The notes: generated by a model from the sequence alone, not told the origin. Counted from the stretch's first letter, positions 24,239 through 32,831 are shown. The stretch: 64,000 bases of DNA from Arthrobacter woluwensis (GCF_900105345.1 NZ_FNSN01000003.1:682001-746000), one strand, 5' to 3'. Program-made: numbers and translations.

Positions 24239-24999
24239 CGGACGTACTGACCCCCGTTGATGTCGATCACCGTTCCCGTGACGAAAGCGGATCCCTCCCC
24301 GGCGAGCCAGAGCACGGCGTCCGCCACGTCGTCGGGGACGCCCGCCCGGCCCGCAGGGATGGTGGCGATGGTCGCGTTCTTCGAGTCCGCCGTCGTGAAG
24401 GTGTCATGGAACGGTGTGGCCTCGATGAAGCCGGGTGCCAGGGCGTTCACCGTGATGCCTTCGGGCGCGACCTCCCGGGCGAGCGAGCGGGTGAAGCCGA
24501 AGATCGCGGCTTTGGACGTCGCGTAGGCGAGGGCGCCGGGATGCCCGCCGTTGTGCCCGGCCAGGGAAGCGATGTTGATGATGCGGCCGCGGCCCTGGGG
24601 CAGCAGGGGCTTCAGGTGGTGGGTGATCAGGAACGTGGTGTCCAGGTTGACGCTGAGGATGCGGTGCCACAGGTCCAGATCCAGTTCGCGGAGCGTGGCG
24701 CGCTGCACCAGGCCGCCGGCGTTGTTGACCAGGACGTCCAGCCGGCCGAACTCCCGGCTGACGGCGTCCGCCAGGTTCTTCACCTGGGCTTCATCCGTGG
24801 CGTCGACCTGGAGAGCCAGGGGTTCCGCTCCGGACAGCGCCCGGAGTTCGTCCAGGAGCGAGTCCTCCGGGGCGTGGCTGCGATAGGTGAGGGCCACCCG
24901 GGCTCCGGCGCGGGCCAGGGACAGGGCGATCCCGCGTCCGATCCCGATGCTTCCTCCGGTGACGAGGGCGGTGGCGCCGGCGAGGTGCTGCGTGGTCAT
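24235..24999 (-). CDS. Short-chain dehydrogenase/reductase of the sugar operon
   Basis: A 254-residue classical SDR. The cofactor motif TGGSIGIGRG is at residues 15-24, NNAG follows near residue 92, and the catalytic Ser...Tyr-x-x-x-Lys is IASLAG...YATSK. Because it sits between a sugar transporter and a FucU mutarotase, it may be an aldose or L-fucose-type dehydrogenase starting an oxidative pathway. The start ATG follows GAGGAAACC. Substrate is inference. Confidence 0.85.
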   Translation of the reverse strand: MTTQHLAGATALVTGGSIGIGRGIALSLARAGARVALTYRSHAPEDSLLDELRALSGAEPLALQVDATDEAQVKNLADAVSREFGRLDVLVNNAGGLVQRATLRELDLDLWHRILSVNLDTTFLITHHLKPLLPQGRGRIINIASLAGHNGGHPGALAYATSKAAIFGFTRSLAREVAPEGITVNALAPGFIEATPFHDTFTTADSKNATIATIPAGRAGVPDDVADAVLWLAGEGSAFVTGTVIDINGGQYVR

Positions 25000-25019
25000 G
25001 GTTTCCTCCAGATGGTGTT

Positions 25020-26375
25020 TCACGGGGTGGTCTGCGGGATGCGGGAGTTGCCCTCCGGCCGCCGGTTCGCGTAGGCGTACACGAGCACGGCGGTCAGGGT
25101 GAGGCAACCGGCCAGGAAGGTGAGGGCGAGCTGATCGCTCCCGGTGGCCTGCTTGATGAGGCCCACCAGGTACGGGGCGACGAAGCCGCCGACGTTGCCC
25201 AGGGAGTTCATGAGGCCCAGGGCCGCGGCCGCCGTCGCGCCGGCGAACGCCGCGGACGGGATGGACAGGAAGGGCGCGCCGGCCGAGAAGATCCCGACGG
25301 CGGCCACGGACAGCGCGGCCATGGCCCAGGCCGCGTTCACGGGCAGGAGATACGCCGCGCCGAGCAGGCCGACGGCTGCGAGCACCATGCTGAGCGACGC
25401 GTGCAGGGCCCGCCGTCCGGTGCGGTCCGCGCGCTTCGCCCACCAGTACACGAAGGGGATGGCGACGGCGTACGGGATCATGACCAGGAGGCCGAGCGTG
25501 GTGTTGTCCTTGACGCCCAGGCCCTTGACGATGGTCGGCAGCCACAGGCCGAGACCGTAGATGCCGCAGACCATGCCGAAGTTGAGTAGGCCGTATGCCC
25601 AGGCCCGCGGTTCGCGGAGTCCCTGAAGGAACGAGTGCTTGCCCGGGAGGGCCTTGGCCGCGTACTCGGCTTCCATGGTGGAGGTGAGCCAGGCCTTCTC
25701 GTCCGGGGCCAGCCAGCGGGCCTCGGACGGGCGGTCGGTCAGGAGCCGCGGCACGAAGACACCCAGCACCACGGCCGGGACGCCTTCGATGATGAACATC
25801 CACTGCCAGCCGGTGAGCCCGAGGAACCCGTCCAGGTTCAGGAGCGAGGCGGACAGCGGGGCACCGAGCGCGTTGGCCACGGGCTGAGCCAGGATGAACA
25901 GGCCCAGGACGGCCGCTCGCTGAGCCGTGGGGAACCAGAGGGTGAAGTAGAACAGCACGGCGGGGAAGAACCCGGCCTCCGCGGCGCCGAGCAGGAACCG
26001 TGCCGTGTAGAAGGACGGTTCGTTCCAGACGAAGGCCATGGCGGTCGCCAGGATGCCCCAGCTGATCAGGATCCTGGCGATCCAGCGCCGGGCCCCGAAA
26101 CGGTACATGCCCGCGTTGCTGGGGATCTCCATCAGGACGTAGCCGATGAAGAAGATTCCTGCTCCCAGGCCGTAGGCGGCGTCGTTGATGCCGAGGTCGT
26201 GGGTGAGTGGTCCTTTGGCGAATCCGACGTTGTTCCGGTCCAGGAAGGCGATCAGATACAGGAGGACGATCAGCGGGACGATGCGCCACCGGACCTTCCT
26301 CAGGGTCCTTTCCGGCAGGGATCCAGGATCCGGCCGACGGGTGGCGGAAGCGTTCTCCGGCACTGGGATGTTCAT
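25020..26375 (-). CDS. MFS transporter, anion:cation symporter (ACS) type
   Basis: A 451-residue transporter with twelve hydrophobic segments and the ACS landmarks FLDRNNVGFAKGPL and GAAEAGFFPAVLFYFTLWFP. Members import sugar acids, aldonates and aromatic acids. The start ATG 26375 is preceded by GAGGAG at five bases. It heads the operon with the SDR and FucU, and an IclR-type operator lies about 70 bases upstream. Uptake of a fucose-related sugar acid is inference. Confidence 0.87.
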   Translation of the reverse strand: MNIPVPENASATRRPDPGSLPERTLRKVRWRIVPLIVLLYLIAFLDRNNVGFAKGPLTHDLGINDAAYGLGAGIFFIGYVLMEIPSNAGMYRFGARRWIARILISWGILATAMAFVWNEPSFYTARFLLGAAEAGFFPAVLFYFTLWFPTAQRAAVLGLFILAQPVANALGAPLSASLLNLDGFLGLTGWQWMFIIEGVPAVVLGVFVPRLLTDRPSEARWLAPDEKAWLTSTMEAEYAAKALPGKHSFLQGLREPRAWAYGLLNFGMVCGIYGLGLWLPTIVKGLGVKDNTTLGLLVMIPYAVAIPFVYWWAKRADRTGRRALHASLSMVLAAVGLLGAAYLLPVNAAWAMAALSVAAVGIFSAGAPFLSIPSAAFAGATAAAALGLMNSLGNVGGFVAPYLVGLIKQATGSDQLALTFLAGCLTLTAVLVYAYANRRPEGNSRIPQTTP

Positions 26376-26434
26376 GATGACTCCTCGCTTCATTGCGCGG
26401 TCTCTGATGAGGCCTACATCACAGTAGCGATATC

Positions 26435-26460
26435 TGCACTACGTGTGCAAGATGTGCACA
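26435..26460. promoter_or_regulatory. IclR-type operators before the MFS-SDR-FucU operon
   Basis: TGTGCAAGATGTGCACA (26444-26460) is a 7-3-7 dyad with one mismatch and matches the operator before the IclR gene in half-site and spacing. A second overlapping dyad, TGCAC-N5-GTGCA (26435-26449), shares a half-site. Binding by the IclR protein encoded at 22915 is predicted. Confidence 0.68.
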
Positions 26461-26520
26461 AGAGGTTTTTGGAGGAGGTGATTCCGGCTCGCGCTCGCCG
26501 GGTCTGTTCGCCGGGCCCGC

Positions 26521-26585
26521 GAAACAGTGAGTTTCCGCCGAAACCGTGTAGTAAACACGCTGTTTCGGCGGAAACTCACTGTTTC
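26521..26585. repeat. 24-bp perfect inverted repeat in a divergent promoter region
   Basis: Arms 26521-26544 and 26562-26585 are perfect reverse complements around a 17-base spacer that itself contains CGTGT-N5-ACACG. Each arm holds GTTTC-N4-GAAAC and GAAAC-N5-GTTTC, so four GAAAC half-sites are regularly arrayed. It ends 16 bases before the transporter ATG at 26602. It may be a compound operator, a leader hairpin, or an interspersed palindrome. Confidence 0.75.
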
Positions 26586-26601
26586 GGCAGGGAGGACCAC
26601 A

Positions 26602-27813
26602 ATGGATACCGTGCACACGCAGACCATGACCCCAGCCCCCAGCCGTACCCGTCTCGCATTCCTGGGGGTCTGTCTGGTGCTGATCGGTCTGAATCTGCGC
26701 ACCGTGTTCTCGAGTTTCGCGGCGGTCCTCGTCGAGATCCGCGCCGCCGGAGCCATCCCGGAATGGGCCGTCACAGCCCTCACCACGGTTCCCGCCACCC
26801 TGCTCGGGGTCTTCGCCCCGCTGGCCCCGGTCCTGGCGCGGCGATTCGGGGCCGAACGCGTGCTGCTCGGGGCGATGGTGGTCCTCACCGGGGGCCTCCT
26901 GGTCCGTCCAGCCGACCTCGGGACCCTCGGCCACCTGCCGATGCTCCTCCTTGGAACGGCCCTGTGCGGCGCGGCCATCTCCCTGTGCAACGTCATCCTG
27001 CCGACCGTCGTGAAACGCGACTTCCAGCACCGGCTCGGCCTCATGGGCGGCCTCTACACCACCGCCATCTGCGCGTCGGCGGCCCTCGGCGCGGGATTCA
27101 CGTACCCGCTCTTCGAACTCACCGGCCAGTGGACGACGGCGCTGCTCGCCTGGGCGGTGCCGGCCGCCGTCGTCGCGCTCCTGTTCGCCCCGCTCGCGCT
27201 CAAGGTGCCGCACCACCGCGAGGCCGTCGACCACGACGGCGCGAATGTGTGGCGCTCGCCGGTCGCGTGGCAGGTCACGGCGTTCATGGCGCTCCAGGCG
27301 ATGAGCTCTTTCAGCGTCTTCGCGTGGCTGGCGCCGGTGCTGCGCGACCGCGGGATCGACGGGAGCACCGCCGGGATCATGGTGTCCGTGTCGATCCTGC
27401 TGCAAATGCTCGGCTCCCTGGTGGCGCCTGCGCTCGCGGCCCGCTTCTGGGATCAGCGCGGGATCAACGTGGTGCTGGCGCTCATGACCGGGGCGGGGTT
27501 CGCCCTCAGCATCCTCGGTCCGATCGAGGGCATCTGGGCGTGGATCTCCCTGCTGGGCCTGGGCCAGGGCGCCCTCACGGCCGTGGCGCTCACCCTGATC
27601 ATGCTGCGCACCGAGGACCAGCACACCGCGGCCCGGCTGTCGGGCATGATGCAGGGCGTCGGCTACGGCGTGGGTTCCGTCGGGACGCTCATGGTGGCGC
27701 AGGTGCACCAGGCGACGGGCGCGTTCACCCTGGCCGGCTGGGTGTTCCTGGGCATCTCGGTGCTGGGCGCGGTCTTCGGCTACCTGGCCGGGCGACGGCG
27801 GCTGGTGGAGTAG
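26602..27813 (+). CDS. MFS transporter of the CynX/NimT type
   Basis: A 403-residue transporter with twelve hydrophobic segments. The N-terminal LVLIGLNLRTVFSSFAAVLVEI is the family signature (NLR in the first helix), and RLSGMMQGVGYGVGSVG lies near the end. The family includes cyanate and 2-nitroimidazole carriers; the substrate here is unknown. ATG 26602 has GGGAGG upstream. Earlier in-frame starts would place coding sequence inside the palindrome and are rejected. Confidence 0.82.
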   Translation: MDTVHTQTMTPAPSRTRLAFLGVCLVLIGLNLRTVFSSFAAVLVEIRAAGAIPEWAVTALTTVPATLLGVFAPLAPVLARRFGAERVLLGAMVVLTGGLLVRPADLGTLGHLPMLLLGTALCGAAISLCNVILPTVVKRDFQHRLGLMGGLYTTAICASAALGAGFTYPLFELTGQWTTALLAWAVPAAVVALLFAPLALKVPHHREAVDHDGANVWRSPVAWQVTAFMALQAMSSFSVFAWLAPVLRDRGIDGSTAGIMVSVSILLQMLGSLVAPALAARFWDQRGINVVLALMTGAGFALSILGPIEGIWAWISLLGLGQGALTAVALTLIMLRTEDQHTAARLSGMMQGVGYGVGSVGTLMVAQVHQATGAFTLAGWVFLGISVLGAVFGYLAGRRRLVE

Positions 27814-27820
27814 CGCCGGA

Positions 27821-28507
27821 TCAGAGGTAGGCGACCACGAGCCAGGCGAACATCAGGCCCATCGCCACGCAGATGACCCACGCCGTGACGGCCGCCAGGT
27901 ACCAGAGCTGCTGAACCTCCAGGCGGAAGCGCTCCTCGCTGCCGTGCGGGTGCTTCCGCAGTGAGCGTTCCGTGAGCGCGAGGACGGGGAGGAACAGCGC
28001 CATCAGCAGCAGGAACGTGACGAGCTGAAGCGCGCCCCACAGCGACGCCGGCCCGATGCTCACGACGCCCAGCGCCCGCAGCACCAGCAACGAGACCTCC
28101 TGCGGCCCGCAGATCGCGAGGATTCCCGCCCCTCCGAGCAGCACCACCGCCACCCGGGCGAAGCGCTGCGCGACGCTGAGTGGAACTCTGGGCACCGGCG
28201 TCGTGGGTTCGGATCCCCAGGCGGTCACCTGATCGGGGCGCCGACCGCGCTGGTGCCAGAACTGACGCAGGGAGCCGCGGATCGCGAGCGGCCACAGCAG
28301 GACCGCGACGACGGCGGCGAGCTCCCACGCGAACACCTGGTTGGCGCTCAGGCCCCAGTCGAGGTGCTCGCCGAGGAACAGGAGCCCGATCCACGACCCG
28401 ATGAACGCCGGCACCCCGACGACCACCGTCAGCATCACCCACAGGATCTGCCGGACCGGGGAGGCGCCGGTGGCGGACGCCGACGGGGCGGGAGACGCGG
28501 GGATCAT
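27821..28507 (-). CDS. Hypothetical integral membrane protein
   Basis: A 228-residue protein with five or six hydrophobic segments, beginning near residue 20 (ILWVMLTVVVGVPAFIGSWIG), and a central basic loop (QFWHQRGRRPDQ). I do not recognise the family. ATG 28507 is used because upstream in-frame starts run through the palindromic repeat. It is convergent with the CynX-type gene, with only seven bases between the two stops. Confidence 0.65.
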   Translation of the reverse strand: MIPASPAPSASATGASPVRQILWVMLTVVVGVPAFIGSWIGLLFLGEHLDWGLSANQVFAWELAAVVAVLLWPLAIRGSLRQFWHQRGRRPDQVTAWGSEPTTPVPRVPLSVAQRFARVAVVLLGGAGILAICGPQEVSLLVLRALGVVSIGPASLWGALQLVTFLLLMALFLPVLALTERSLRKHPHGSEERFRLEVQQLWYLAAVTAWVICVAMGLMFAWLVVAYL

Positions 28508-28541
28508 GGCTCCGATCCTAGTGACTGCGGGCTGCCCTCTG

Positions 28542-28612
28542 ATCGACTGCTCCACAGGATGTCGTTCTCCCCGCGACACGCCGGGTTGGGAGCATCGTAT
28601 GGAGCAGTCGAT
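28542..28612. repeat. Dispersed palindromic repeat, copy 1
   Basis: ATCGACTGCTCCACAGGATG (28542-28561) is the reverse complement of 28593-28612 with two mismatches. The same element, in opposite orientation and with perfect arms, lies at 34486-34559; the two also share TGTCGTTCTCCCCG at the arm-loop junction. This copy lies between a membrane protein gene and the soxR-like stop. Confidence 0.8.
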
Positions 28613-28630
28613 GGAAGGCGGGGGAGGGGG

Positions 28631-29083
28631 TTACTTCCAGAGGACCGGGCCGCTGCCGGTGCGGCCCAGTTCGTCGTCGGGGTTCTGGAGGGTGCAGCGT
28701 TTCAGGCTGAGACAGCCGCAGCCGATGCACGAGTCCAAGTCGTCCCGGAGGTGCGTGAGGGCGGCGATCCGGGCGTCGAGCTCTTCGCGCCACAGCCGCG
28801 AGAGGCGGGTCCAGTCGCGCTTGGTGGGCGTGCGCTGCTCCGGGAGCGAATCCAGTGCCGCGCCGATGTCCTTGAGAGCCATCCCCACGCGCTGCGCCGT
28901 CCGGATGAACGCCACCCGTCGGAGCGCGTCCCGGGCGTACCGGCGCTGGTTGAGGCTGTTCCGCTCGGCGCGCAGCAGGCCTTGCCGCTCGTAGAAGTGC
29001 AGCGCGGAGACCGGGACGCCGCTGCGGGCGGACAACTCCCCGATGCTCAGTTCGTGCTGTTTTCCACCGTGGATCTGGGGCAC
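28631..29083 (-). CDS. soxR: SoxR-type redox-sensing MerR regulator
   Basis: A 150-residue MerR-family activator. The HTH is at residues 12-50 (LSIGELSARSGVPVSALHFYE), followed by the dimer helix. The [2Fe-2S] cluster motif C-x2-C-x-C-x5-C is complete (C119, C122, C124, C130). The start is GTG 29083, six bases after AGGAGG. SoxR proteins are activated by redox-cycling compounds. The divergent MFS exporter has a consensus SoxR box in its promoter, so exporter control is the likely role, as in other actinobacteria. Confidence 0.92.
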   Translation of the reverse strand: MPQIHGGKQHELSIGELSARSGVPVSALHFYERQGLLRAERNSLNQRRYARDALRRVAFIRTAQRVGMALKDIGAALDSLPEQRTPTKRDWTRLSRLWREELDARIAALTHLRDDLDSCIGCGCLSLKRCTLQNPDDELGRTGSGPVLWK

Positions 29084-29106
29084 GCTGATCCTCCTCGCTC
29101 TGGGCT

Positions 29107-29137
29107 TTGACCTCAACCATAGTTGAGGTCGTAGCGT
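29107..29137 (+). promoter_or_regulatory. SoxR box in a 19-bp-spacer promoter
   Basis: CCTCAACCATAGTTGAGG (29111-29128), extended to 9-bp arms at 29109-29130, matches the SoxR box consensus. It sits between -35 TTGACC (29107-29112) and a poor -10 TAGCGT (29132-29137) with a 19-base spacer, the over-long spacing typical of MerR-family promoters. The start codon of the exporter follows eight bases after the -10, which implies a leaderless transcript. Confidence 0.85.
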
Positions 29138-29144
29138 CGGGACC

Positions 29145-30659
29145 ATGGAATCCCCTCGCACCTCCTCCGCCACCCGGGAGGACCAGCTGCCGCCCGGCGC
29201 GCGACCGGAGACGGCTCCGACCTGGACCCCGGGCGTGCTCTCTCCCGCCCACCTCCTCACGACCCTCGGAACCTGCGCCCTCGTGTTCCTCGCGGCGTTC
29301 GAAGCCATGGCCGTCACCACCGTCATGCCGCTCGTCGCCCGCGATCTCGACGGCAGCGCCCTCTACGCCCTCGCCTTCGCGGGACCGCTCGCCAGCGGCG
29401 TGATCGGCATGGTCCTGGCCGGCGCCTGGACCGACCGCCGAGGCCCGGCCCTCCCGCTCTTCGCGTCGACGGCGGTCTTCGCGCTGGGACTCCTGGTCGC
29501 GGGCCTGGCGGGGTCCATGCCGGTCTTCCTTGTGGGCCGGCTCATCCAGGGCCTCGGCGGGGGCGCGATCAACGTCGTGCTCTACGTGCTCGTCGCCCGC
29601 GCCTACCCCGCCGCGCTGCACCCCAAGATCTTCGCCGCGTTCTCGGCCGCATGGGTGGTGCCGTCCATGGTGGGGCCGTTCGGCGCGGGACTCGTGGCGC
29701 AGTACATCAGCTGGCACTGGGTCTTCCTCGGCGTGGTGGTCCTCGTGGTGCCGGCGTTGCTTCTGCTGCTGCCCGCACTGCGGCGACTGGCCGCCCAGCC
29801 CGCGCACGACGACGCCGGCCCGGCGCCCGCGGACGGGTCGCCGGAGGGGGCGGGGGACGGCGTCGTCGGCGGGGAAGTGCCGGACGGAACCTCGGCGGGC
29901 GGCGCCGAGCCAGGCTCCCGCCTGTCCACCGGCCGGCGCCTCGCGGTGGCCGCCGTGGTGGGCGTGGCCGTGCTGGGGCTGAACCTGTCGGTGGAGACCG
30001 GCCCGTGGGCGGTGCCGGTGGCGGTGCTCGCGGCGGCCGTCGCGCTGCTCGCGGTGCGGAGGCTTCTGCCGGCCGGTGTGCTGCTCGGACGGCGCGGCCT
30101 GCCGTCGGTGATCCTGGTCAAGTTCCTGATCGCCGCGGCGTTCTTCGGGGCCGAGGTCTACGTCCCGTACCTTCTGATGGACCATCATCACTTCGCCCCC
30201 GCCACCGCGGGCCTGGCCCTGACGCTCTCCGCGGTGGCGTGGTCCGTCGGCTCGGCGATCCAGGGGCGGCTGTCCACGGGGCTCTCGAACGTGGGCGCGG
30301 TGCGGCTGGGTGCGGCGTCGCTGGCGCTGTCGATCCTGATCGTGCTCACGGCCACGTTCGGCGGCCTGCCCCCGGCGGTCATCATCGGGGGCTGGATCCT
30401 GGCGGGCGGCGGCATGGGGCTGATGAGTCCGCGCCTGAGCGTGATGGTGCTGTCGTATTCGAGGCCGGGCAACCAGGGGTTCAACGGGTCCGCGGCGAAC
30501 GTGGCGGACTCCGTGGGCGCCGCGCTCTCCCTGGCCGCGACAGGTCTGGTGTTCCACCTGCTCGGAGCGGGTGGGGCGTTCCTGGGGGTCTTCGCGCTGA
30601 CGGCGTGCGTGGCGCTGCTCTCCGTGGCGTGCGCGGGGCGCGTCCGGACGGAGGGGTGA
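29145..30659 (+). CDS. MFS drug exporter under SoxR control
   Basis: A 504-residue exporter, about twelve to fourteen hydrophobic segments, with FEAMAVTTVMPLVARDLDG in the first helix and GAWTDRRGPALPLF as the loop 2-3 motif. A Gly/Asp/Pro-rich central loop (about residues 220-262) separates the halves. A consensus SoxR box lies in its promoter, pointing to export of redox-active compounds. It is closely related in sequence to the exporter at 31400-32773, which suggests duplication. Confidence 0.85.
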   Translation: MESPRTSSATREDQLPPGARPETAPTWTPGVLSPAHLLTTLGTCALVFLAAFEAMAVTTVMPLVARDLDGSALYALAFAGPLASGVIGMVLAGAWTDRRGPALPLFASTAVFALGLLVAGLAGSMPVFLVGRLIQGLGGGAINVVLYVLVARAYPAALHPKIFAAFSAAWVVPSMVGPFGAGLVAQYISWHWVFLGVVVLVVPALLLLLPALRRLAAQPAHDDAGPAPADGSPEGAGDGVVGGEVPDGTSAGGAEPGSRLSTGRRLAVAAVVGVAVLGLNLSVETGPWAVPVAVLAAAVALLAVRRLLPAGVLLGRRGLPSVILVKFLIAAAFFGAEVYVPYLLMDHHHFAPATAGLALTLSAVAWSVGSAIQGRLSTGLSNVGAVRLGAASLALSILIVLTATFGGLPPAVIIGGWILAGGGMGLMSPRLSVMVLSYSRPGNQGFNGSAANVADSVGAALSLAATGLVFHLLGAGGAFLGVFALTACVALLSVACAGRVRTEG

Positions 30660-30672
30660 TTCCTAGGAGGTA

Positions 30673-31068
30673 TCAGCCCGCCGGCACCGGGACCGGGGCG
30701 ATGCGCGGCTTGAGCAGGCAGAACTCGTTGCCCTCCGGGTCGGCGAGGACGTGCCACGACTCGTCGCCCGTCTGTCCGATGTCCGCGCGACGTGCGCCGA
30801 GGGCCAGGAGCCGTTCGAGCTCGGCCTCCTGCTCCTGGTCCGTCGCGTTGAGGTCGATGTGCAGGCGGGACTTGCCCGGTTCGGGCTGCTTCCGGTAACT
30901 GAAGAACAGGGTGGGCTGCGAGCCGCCGAAGCCGTCCCGTGCGCCGATCTCCACCGAACCGTCGTCTTCCCGGCCCAGGACCACGAAGTCCAGGACCTTG
31001 CACCAGAAGTCGGCGAGGACCTCGGGCTCGCGGCAGCCGAAGACGAGTTCACTGATGCGGCAGGCCAT
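30673..31068 (-). CDS. VOC superfamily protein
   Basis: A 131-residue glyoxalase-like protein: MACRISELVFGCREPEVLADFWCKVL at the start, SRLHIDLNATDQEQE in the middle and WHVLADPEGNEFCLL at the end, the usual pattern of actinobacterial VOC proteins of unknown substrate. It is convergent with one MFS exporter and divergent from the other, its paralogue. Confidence 0.82.
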   Translation of the reverse strand: MACRISELVFGCREPEVLADFWCKVLDFVVLGREDDGSVEIGARDGFGGSQPTLFFSYRKQPEPGKSRLHIDLNATDQEQEAELERLLALGARRADIGQTGDESWHVLADPEGNEFCLLKPRIAPVPVPAG

Positions 31069-31399
31069 GGGGAGTTCTCCTGTCTGAAATGCGGTGATGT
31101 GCTCTCAGCCTAGGCGCGACCGCGGCGATGCGGAACCCGCGGCGGTCCCGGCGCGGGCCCACCGGAGCCGCCGACGTCGTTCATCCGCTGCCGCCGTGTG
31201 TCTCCCCGCCCGTGTGGGCGGTCCCCGCCGCCACAGCGCCGGGGAAGGCCCGGAAGGCCGGGGAAGGCGGGCCGGCACCCACCGGGAAGCCGCTTCGGCG
31301 CCGGAGAAAACCACCCCCGCTGTGCACTCGTGTTCGGTTGACTGGACGGCGTTCCCGGGACATTGGCACGGGGCTCGGGCAGGCGCTCAAATAGGTGCT
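31069..31399. other. Gap without a supported gene; probable divergent promoters
   Basis: This 331-base GC-rich gap separates the VOC gene from the MFS gene starting at 31400. An open frame runs through it in phase with the MFS gene, but its composition (Arg/Pro/Ala-rich) is unlike coding sequence. TTGGCA (31363-31368), an 18-base spacer and TCAAAT (31387-31392) could drive the MFS gene as a leaderless message. I see no other structure. Confidence 0.4.
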
Positions 31400-32773
31400 G
31401 TGCCATCTGCCGCCCCCTCCTCCCACCACGGTGTTTTCAGCCCTCCGTACACCCTGACCAGCCTGGGTCTGCTCGCCCTCGTGGTGTTCAACGCGTTCGA
31501 GTCGATGGCCGTCACCACGGTCATGCCCGTGGCGGCCCAGGAACTCGGCGGACAGCAGCTCTACGCCCTCGCCTTCGCCGGTCCGATGGCCGCCAGCGTG
31601 ATCGGCATGGTCCTGGCGGGCAGCTGGTCCGACCGCCGCGGACCGGTCGGCGCCATCTACGCCTCGGTGGCGCTCTTCACGGTCGGCCTCGTGATCGCGG
31701 GCACGGCGCCGACCATGGAACTGCTGGTGCTGGGCCGGATCGTCCAGGGGTTCGCGGGAGGGGCCAACGGCGTCGCCCTGACCGTCCTGGTCGGCAAGGC
31801 CTATCCCGCCGATCTGCACGCCCGCATGTTCGCCGCCTTCGCCGCGGCCTGGGTGCTGCCGTCGATCCTCGGCCCGTACATCGGCGGCCTGGTGGCCCAG
31901 GTGGCGAGCTGGCACTGGGTCTTCCTGGGCGCGCTGATCCTGGTGGTCCCGGCCCTGCTCGGGCTCGTGCCGGCACTCCGGAGGATCAGCCGGGACCAGC
32001 AGCACGCCGAGCCGAACCGCGCCGGCCCGTATCCCTGGGGCCGTCTGCTCTGGGCCGTGCTGGCCGCCGCGAGTGTCATGGGACTGAACCTCAGCAGCGA
32101 GGTGCCGCTCGTCGGCTGGGTGCTCGCCCTCGCCATGGCCGCGGTCTGCATCCTGGCCATCCGCCCGCTCATCCCGCGGGGCACGCTCACGGCGCAGCGG
32201 GGACTCCCGAGCGTCGTCCTGACCCGCGCCATCGGCTCGGCGGCCTTCTTCGGCACCGAGGTGTATCTGCCGAAGGTCCTGTTCGAGATCTACCACTTCG
32301 AACCGTCGTTCGCGGGCCTGGCCCTGACCTGCAGCGCGGTCTCCTGGGGCATCAGTTCGGGGATCCAGGGCCGGCTCGGCGCCACGCGGCTGCCGCATCA
32401 CCGCGCGGTGCGGATCGGTTCGGCGATGGTGGCCGCCGTCGTCGTCGGGATCTTCCTGGTCATCCTGGTCCAGGGGCCCGCCTGGGCGCTGATCGCGGTG
32501 TGGCTGTTCGGCGGGGCGGGCATGGGACTCATGTTCCCGCGCCTGAGCGTCATGGTGCTGGCGCTGTCGCGGCCGGGGGAGCAGGGCTTCAACAGCTCCG
32601 CCCTCGCGATGGCGGACTCCCTGGGGAACGCCCTCTGCGTGGCGATCTCCGGACTGGTCTTCGCGGTCCTCGTCGGGACGGGGAACGCCTACGCGGGGGT
32701 GTTCGCGGTGGCGGCGGCCTGCGGGGTGGCGGTGCTGCTGATCGCGCCCCGCACACGGTCACTGGTAGACTAG
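31400..32773 (+). CDS. MFS exporter, paralogue of the SoxR-linked exporter
   Basis: A 457-residue transporter from GTG 31400. It shares with the exporter at 29145 the segments FESMAVTTVMP, LYALAFAGPMAASVIGMVLAG, SWSDRRGP, RGLPSVVLTRAIGSAAFFGTEVY and RLSVMVLALSRPG in the same order, so the two are paralogues. The central loop is much shorter here. The start is uncertain: no ribosome site is seen, and a leaderless GTG is the best fit. No SoxR box precedes it. Substrate is unknown. Confidence 0.8.
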   Translation: MPSAAPSSHHGVFSPPYTLTSLGLLALVVFNAFESMAVTTVMPVAAQELGGQQLYALAFAGPMAASVIGMVLAGSWSDRRGPVGAIYASVALFTVGLVIAGTAPTMELLVLGRIVQGFAGGANGVALTVLVGKAYPADLHARMFAAFAAAWVLPSILGPYIGGLVAQVASWHWVFLGALILVVPALLGLVPALRRISRDQQHAEPNRAGPYPWGRLLWAVLAAASVMGLNLSSEVPLVGWVLALAMAAVCILAIRPLIPRGTLTAQRGLPSVVLTRAIGSAAFFGTEVYLPKVLFEIYHFEPSFAGLALTCSAVSWGISSGIQGRLGATRLPHHRAVRIGSAMVAAVVVGIFLVILVQGPAWALIAVWLFGGAGMGLMFPRLSVMVLALSRPGEQGFNSSALAMADSLGNALCVAISGLVFAVLVGTGNAYAGVFAVAAACGVAVLLIAPRTRSLVD

Positions 32774-32831
32774 TACGTCTGGCCTGTGCGATTCAGCGCG
32801 AGAGCCACGCTGCCTGAGGACTTTCTTCCCT

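Noticed and set aside
24235-26289. 684-codon frame fused to the SDR
   Set aside because: The first 430 codons are the shadow of the MFS gene in another frame; the SDR starts at ATG 24999 with GAGGAAACC.
25635-27830. 731-codon plus-strand frame
   Set aside because: It spans the antisense of one transporter and an off-frame reading of another, with no domain.
31094-31399. 102-codon N-terminal extension of the second MFS exporter
   Set aside because: Arg/Pro/Ala-rich and absent from its paralogue at 29145; GTG 31400 gives a normal MFS N-terminus.
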